From NCBI RefSeq assembly GCF_035083965.1, contig NC_089724.1:29625435-29689434 (forward strand): a DNA stretch of 64,000 bases, read 5' to 3'. Made by a program: the position numbers and the translations under genes. Of the stretch, positions 60,601 through 64,000 are shown one piece after another; positions within the stretch are counted from its first letter, which is position 1; each line of letters starts with the position of its first letter. This DNA comes from Branchiostoma lanceolatum. Its lineage: Eukaryota; Chordata; Leptocardii; Amphioxiformes; Branchiostomatidae. The notes under the pieces are model-generated. The model searched no databases and was not told where the DNA came from. It worked only from the letters and a program-made list of their open reading frames with translations.

Positions 60601-63387
60601 ACAAACCAACAGAACCTAGAACACAATCTACTTGTCACATGAATATGGTTATATCATCGGCGTCAATTTGATATTCCTTACTAGGTTCCGGCTGTGCATC
60701 TAACGAGGTCTTCTGTAACGAGGCATGTCGCCCAAGGGAAAATTTCTGTCAGGCTTTTGACGGATGTGTCCCACAACGCTATAACGGCGGAGACAAGTAA
60801 ATACAACTTTCCTTTCATAATGATTACATTGAGAACAAATTCCACTTCATAATGGATTTTCCAACCTATGTCAATGGCCGGCAGAAATTGTTTCAATCGA
60901 TTTTATGTAACTCCGGTAAAATGCTGCGGCATACCCTGAAGGCACAGATATTCAATATGATATTGTCCTGCCCTTTTCATATATCTGCCTATGTAGGCCA
61001 ATTCATATGCAACTCTAAGCAGAATTGAGACATTGCTTTACATTCCCGACACAGAATAATATCATCGTCATCATTACATTGTATACTGTTTTAGCTATTA
61101 GAATGCACATTATTATAAATACGTTCTTTGAAATTGTTAAATATTAGAAGTAGTCGATTGTTATGTATCTGCAAATTGCCATACATTGTACCCGTTACAA
61201 TTGTCGCGCAATAAAGCTTTTTCCTAAATGGTACATTGGAAAATTAAGCTGTTGCCAGGCTTTTTCCTGATTTTTGCGATAAAAGTGTTTTTTTGCGATA
61301 AAAATATTGTGTAACTTTTCCATTATATGATGCTTGAGATTGCCATGTTAGTAACATGTTTGTAAGTAAGTGTGCACTTAGAATATATGATTATCTGCTA
61401 AACAACGTCGGAAAACGTTGGAGTCTGAAAAGCGACGGTTTCTTCCATAGACTGACTGCACTGATATTTTCTAAGATTATTTGTCCACACGGGTAATTGC
61501 TGATTTTAAACTACAATATCTCAGCATGTCCACTGGAAACAAATTATGTCACGGTTTCGAGCTAGTTCACGTAGCGTCAGAAAGCTACCATCGCTTGAAA
61601 CAATATCATGTCGCAATCACAGCTTGATAACACCGGCTGTACAATACAGATTTCCCACCTATTAAATAATAAATCTATCTGCTAAACTGACAGGATGATG
61701 TAAGGAAAATTAAATGTAGATATTGTTCTTAAAGTGGATAGCTGAAACTGACAGAAATATGAATAAGCTAAGTATCATCGGTTGGTTGATAAGACGTGAA
61801 TGCAAAACAATTCTTAAGCTCTGACTGCTAGCAGGCAAATCAGAAAACAACACTTAAAGGAACCCCAAGCAATACTAGGGTCCGAAAAATTTGAGTTTGA
61901 AAGTCAATTCATGTAATCATTTCTATACATGATTAGTTGAAACAACACTATTAAAATGTATAGCAATGTCCATGATGCAAAAATACGATGTTGTTGTGAT
62001 GTGAGAAAATCGTGGCCAGAGTTTTTGTAGGCTCGTGAAACTAAAGGAATCATAGGACGGCACGGTTTTGCACGGTTTTGAAATCCTAAAAGTATGAATT
62101 TTATTACGCAGATGTGCTAAACAAGGTTATTAAATGTCACCATCGATACCATAAAGATTTCAGCATTCTTTTATTTCCATTTTTTACCTAATATTGCTTT
62201 GGTTGCCTTTAAAACACTTGATCTGAATAAAGAAAAAAGCATTACAAACTATTTGTGTTGCAGACCTGTCTGTGAAGACGTGCTGGAGGCTGAGTGTGGG
62301 CTGGAATTGACCATGAAATTGGAAGATCTCGGATGTTTGAGTTCGTCGGTTTACCTTCCACCTCTATGATGATAGAAGTCAGGGCTAGATACAAAACACC
62401 CCAGTTGCATGGCAGGCGCCTAACAGCAATGATGAAAAATAAAATGTAAAATTGTATACAACACTACAGTACTGAACAGTCAGTCATGTTTGGGGATACA
62501 ACCATTGCAACATGCTAGCGTGAAGGTGTATCATTTTTACAGGTTTGCGTAGCAAAGCCTTTGTTGGATCCGTTGTCATGTGCGTTGGCCGCCATCTTGA
62601 TTTTGTGACGTTGCAGGGTAGCCATACTATTTCATTGGGAGGGGTGTTCCCTCTATTTTTAACAAATCGGCACACAACTATCACACATTTAACTCAAACA
62701 AAAATAAAAGTTCATTACCAATTCATATTTATAAAAAGACCCCGTAGTCGCTACACTAACACAGCAAACCTGAAGAATATGTAGCACAAATACTAAATTC
62801 TTCTTTTTTATTGCAACATAGGAAAAAACACATATTGATGCCGCACTCAAGCAAACACGCTTATTTAAGCGACATCACTAAACACAAGAAACAATGTGTC
62901 GAAGTATGAAACACTAACAGTACGGGTTTAATACAATAACCGAGGTGCAAAAGAATATAACAAAAACAAGACATTAGCTTTTTTATAAAAATGCTAAGTA
63001 TCCAATACATACAGGTGAGTTTAACAGATTAAAATTTGCATATTGAAATTTGAAGGTAACAAAGAAGATCCATTAAGCAAAATATGTACAAAACCATTAT
63101 CAGATAAAGTGCATCATTCTGTTTTCAATTGATAGAAATCCCCATGAAACGGATTCTACACCCATTCCTTGTCACATGCATCTGCACTTAGACACCTGTG
63201 CAACTCCTGGGCAACTCATGCATGTAATATATCTTCCATTTGAAAAGGATTGTCATTTTAAATTTTTGTCGTGTAGAAATCGACAGCCAGTTCAGCCCGT
63301 GCGGGGATGGGGACGTGTACCATGATAGTCAGACTTGTGACGGCTCGGAAGCCTGCTCAACTGGGGAGGACGAGGCACACTGTGACG
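48716..63387 (+). CDS. LDLa-repeat / F5/8 type C mosaic protein, interrupted by an in-frame TAG
   Basis: Exons: 48716-51560, 53397-53507, 54085-54201, 54763-54879, 55002-55112, 55274-55449, 55876-56031, 56826-56964, 57991-58214, 59753-59902, 60028-60166, 60685-60796, 62264-about 62340, and possibly 63277-63387. Phases agree throughout the first twelve. Order: signal peptide ([17 protein letters not shown]), 23 LDLa modules in exon 1, four one-exon LDLa modules, two F5/8 type C domains split over three exons each, then a cysteine-rich region. LDLa modules bind calcium and protein ligands; F5/8C domains bind lipids or glycans. No membrane segment is visible inside the window. TAG at 51308-51310 cuts the 21st module, yet the frame stays open for 250 more bases to a good donor. 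It may be a pseudogene, a null allele, a base-call error, or a truncated 864-residue product. Confidence 0.82.
50113..50822 (+). repeat. Identical 360-bp tandem duplication (three LDLa modules)
   Basis: Modules 12-14 (from 50113) and 15-17 (from 50473) are the same base for base. The identity begins in the shared atgattgtgacgacggctca upstream of 50113 and ends at 50462/50822, where the first copy continues ggaaaattgc and the second ggtaaattgc. About 385 bases match without a difference. Confidence 0.95.
51890..52030 (+). mobile_element. SINE tail fragment
   Basis: The reverse complement shares tgcgtaacacaccgggttta-like, gctgcatatccggacagata and caccgggaaggactcctact with the tail of the SINE at 33350-33685. 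No tRNA-like head is present. Confidence 0.5.
53290..53385 (+). mobile_element. LINE 3' tail next to LDLa exon 2
   Basis: ttgtaccttgtacaattgtt gtgcagtaaagttattatca matches the tail at 15520-15565 and 61180-61225. It stops about 12 bases before the AG acceptor at 53396, so the retrotransposon end forms most of the acceptor's upstream region. Confidence 0.65.
53546..53781. mobile_element. MITE with about 70-bp inverted ends
   Basis: Left arm agcctctggcacacttatgc then gcatgtgttgcgtattaata tgtttttggtt; right arm aaccaaaaatatgttactgc, gaactcatgcgcacttgaat and acaagtgtgacagggctct. It starts about 40 bases after the donor of exon 53397-53507. Confidence 0.75.
54241..54692. repeat. CT and CA microsatellite block
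   Basis: (CT)n then (CA)n with many variants, then a second (CT)n/(CA)n block, filling most of the intron between exons 54085-54201 and 54763-54879. Confidence 0.95.
55470..55748. repeat. Interspersed repeat, GGTTTGCGTAGC family (copy 1)
   Basis: Starts caggtttgcgtagcgaaacc and contains tttgttggatccgttggcat, ctatttttaacaaatcggca and ccatatttatagaaggaccc. A second copy with the same order lies at 62536-62805. The ends are weakly inverted (caggtttgcg / catacctg), so it may be a MITE. It lies in the intron splitting F5/8C domain 1. Confidence 0.75.
56339..56490. mobile_element. MITE, CGCATGCGC family (copy 4)
   Basis: Left arm gcatgcgcggcgacaggaat tgctggt, right arm accaacaattcctgtcgtcg cgcatgcg, with inner arms gtcaaaggtgaaggctcg and ggggccttcacctttgac. 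This is the best-preserved copy in the window. Confidence 0.8.
56516..56674. mobile_element. MITE, CGCATGCGC family (copy 5)
   Basis: Outer arms ataagcccatttacggttcc and ggaacagtgaatgggcttat are inverted; inner arms gactacgcatgtgcaa and gcacatacgtagtc match too. It is separated from copy 4 by about 25 bases. Confidence 0.75.
57418..57515 (-). mobile_element. LINE 3' tail (minus strand)
   Basis: The + strand reads aactttattgcacgacaatt gtacatggtacaaagtatgg, the reverse complement of the tail family at 53290-53385 and 61180-61225. Only the tail is recognisable. Confidence 0.65.
58720..58977. mobile_element. Possible MITE with TAGCCTGG ends
   Basis: agtgcgtagcctggtccca at the left is roughly the reverse complement of ggtttccaggctaatcagtacgcag at the right. 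The interior includes cgggcgggcgggcatc. No coding sense seen. Confidence 0.5.
59012..59314 (-). mobile_element. LINE ORF2 C-terminal fragment
   Basis: The minus strand reads [20 protein letters not shown] then [14 protein letters not shown]. This resembles the last domain of many LINE proteins ('GRPRKxWLDxIKEDL', then 'A.DRxxWR'). The rest of the protein is not present. Confidence 0.5.
59290..59548. mobile_element. Long imperfect palindrome with TCTCGCGAGA core
   Basis: Nested inverted arms: outer ttactagaacattcttcaat cag with its mirror ctgattgaagaatattctag taa; middle ttcaaattttcgacgtccac tgta with tacagtggacgtcgaaaatt tgaa; inner tgacctagtctcgcgaga with tctcgcgagactaggtca. The arms are 75-95% complementary by eye. 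Confidence 0.75.
60800..61225 (+). mobile_element. LINE 3' fragment with tail
   Basis: Broken translation [20 protein letters not shown] matches the zinc-knuckle region at 14855-15565 (NEFHFVMNCPTYS), and the copy ends acaattgtcgcgcaataaag. It begins within a few bases of the donor of exon 60685-60796. Confidence 0.7.
61853..62213. mobile_element. Inverted-repeat element, AATATTAGG family (copy 2)
   Basis: Ends ttaaaggaaccccaagcaat actagg and cctaatattgctttggttgc ctttaa. It is in opposite orientation to copy 1 at 17308-17675. It ends about 50 bases before the acceptor at 62263. Confidence 0.75.
62536..62805. repeat. Interspersed repeat, GGTTTGCGTAGC family (copy 2)
   Basis: Parallels 55470-55748 from ttacaggtttgcgtagcaaa to agcaaacctgaagaatatgt, with an internal deletion of about 14 bases (ttttttggggtcgctagcg shortened). 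Both copies are in the same gene and orientation. Confidence 0.75.
63277..63387 (+). CDS. LDLa-type exon, continuation of the mosaic gene or start of a neighbour
   Basis: Acceptor gtgtag and donor G|GTAAGG bound a 111-base phase 1-1 exon reading [20 protein letters not shown] then [11 protein letters not shown]. It is a diverged LDLa module: the calcium-cage positions read STGEDE. Its phase fits the LDLa/F5/8 gene through a weak donor at 62341, but a separate downstream gene is not excluded. Confidence 0.7.
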
Positions 63388-63445
63388 GTAAGGCTTCTCC
63401 GGGCACATTCGTAGACAAACTCAGGACAAGGTTGATGCTAATGCG

Positions 63446-63770
63446 CCGTGTGGCGCAAGTGGTAGAGCGCGCGACTGTCAAACAATGGGACCCGAGATTG
63501 ATCCCTGGCTGTGCCCAGAGACATGTCCGAACTTGCGCCCCGACGTTGTGCCCTTGGGAAAGGCACTTGACACAAATTTTCTCACCTCATTCAGGTGTAA
63601 ATGAGTACCTAGCTCATCCAGGGTTAGAGACGTTAAATGGAGGTTTAATGTGGCTCTCCCGTGTTTGGGGAGAGCCACACCCCGCAAAGGTAAAAGAAGC
63701 CACCACACCTTTCGAAAAAGAGTAGGGGCATGCCCCGGTATGCGATGGTCCAAATCCTTATGTCTGGAGT
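63446..63770 (+). mobile_element. tRNA-derived SINE
   Basis: Head gtgtggcgcaagtggtagag cgcg, B-box-like gagattgatccctgg, then gtgcccttgggaaaggcact and ctcattcaggtgtaaatgag, closely matching 32588-32905. Sequence after about 63770 up to 63990 (two near-repeats of cacccgga and a gatgatgatgac end) may be a further part of the element. Confidence 0.75.
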
Positions 63771-64000
63771 TAGTGATTCACTACAAATCACCCGGATGGA
63801 GGCCTGGCGAACCTCCGTCTCGTATCAGCCATACGGTGATTTACACCATTCACCCGGACGGGAGATCAGGAGCATCCCCGTCTCGTTTGACAGCCAAAGA
63901 AATGGCATGTCACCCCGTAAAAAGGGCGGTATAAGCGCGTCGTAGCGAATGCACGCCGACTGATGATGATGACAGTGTACCCAAGCAAGTGCCAGAGAAA

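Larger units (their letters stand above)
60685..62340 (+). other. Cysteine-rich exons after the F5/8C domains
   Basis: Exon 60685-60796 gives [20 protein letters not shown] and [15 protein letters not shown]; exon 62264-about 62340 gives [20 protein letters not shown] and DLGC. The split codon AA|A joins them in phase 2. I do not recognise the domain. The second exon either leaves at a weak donor (TTGA|GTTCGT at 62341), which would join exon 63277 in phase, or reads to TGA at 62367-62369 and ends the protein. Confidence 0.65.

Overview
The window looks like nuclear DNA of an invertebrate deuterostome, most likely a lancelet (amphioxus, Branchiostoma). The reasons are short exons with GT/AG borders and long introns, secreted or membrane proteins built from many shuffled extracellular modules, a lipoxygenase of animal type, and a dense load of short inverted-repeat elements, tRNA-headed SINEs and LINE tails. 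The species is an inference. No bacterial features, CRISPR array or real tRNA/rRNA gene was seen.

Layout. 1-4.2 kb: mobile-element debris, including a TTAA-flanked element and a second inverted-repeat element beside it. 4277-6946 (+): an intronless receptor tyrosine kinase with a cadherin-like, EGF, Ig and EGF ectodomain. 7865-20147 (-): a 17-exon lipoxygenase whose visible exons join in perfect phase into 664 codons with all iron ligands; only its first coding exon was not found. 20.1-27.3 kb: repeats, including a second TTAA-flanked element. 27341-37685 (-): ten phase-consistent exons of a mosaic seven-helix receptor (discoidin-like, 4 LDLa, 2 kringle, somatomedin B, cysteine-rich region, 7TM, and a tail of 50-residue tandem repeats); its 5' end was not found. 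37.7-48.7 kb: mobile DNA, namely a 3.36 kb foldback element with arms of about 860 bp and three tandem copies of a 1.67 kb segment carrying reverse-transcriptase remnants. 48716 to beyond about 62.3 kb (+): a secreted or surface protein with a 2.85 kb first exon holding 23 LDLa modules, then four one-module LDLa exons, two F5/8 type C domains and a cysteine-rich region, with a further LDLa exon at 63277. An in-frame TAG interrupts the first exon at 51308.

The GPCR gene and the LDLa/F5/8 gene point away from each other across the repeat-rich 11 kb and share LDLa and discoidin-type modules. The kinase, the GPCR and the LDLa protein are all cell-surface or secreted recognition molecules; the lipoxygenase is an oxylipin enzyme. 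Nothing in the sequence shows that they act in one pathway.

Most noteworthy: the two unusual receptor architectures, the nonsense codon inside an otherwise open 23-module exon, a 100%-identical 360-bp tandem duplication in that exon, and an exon-like cargo inside the foldback element.
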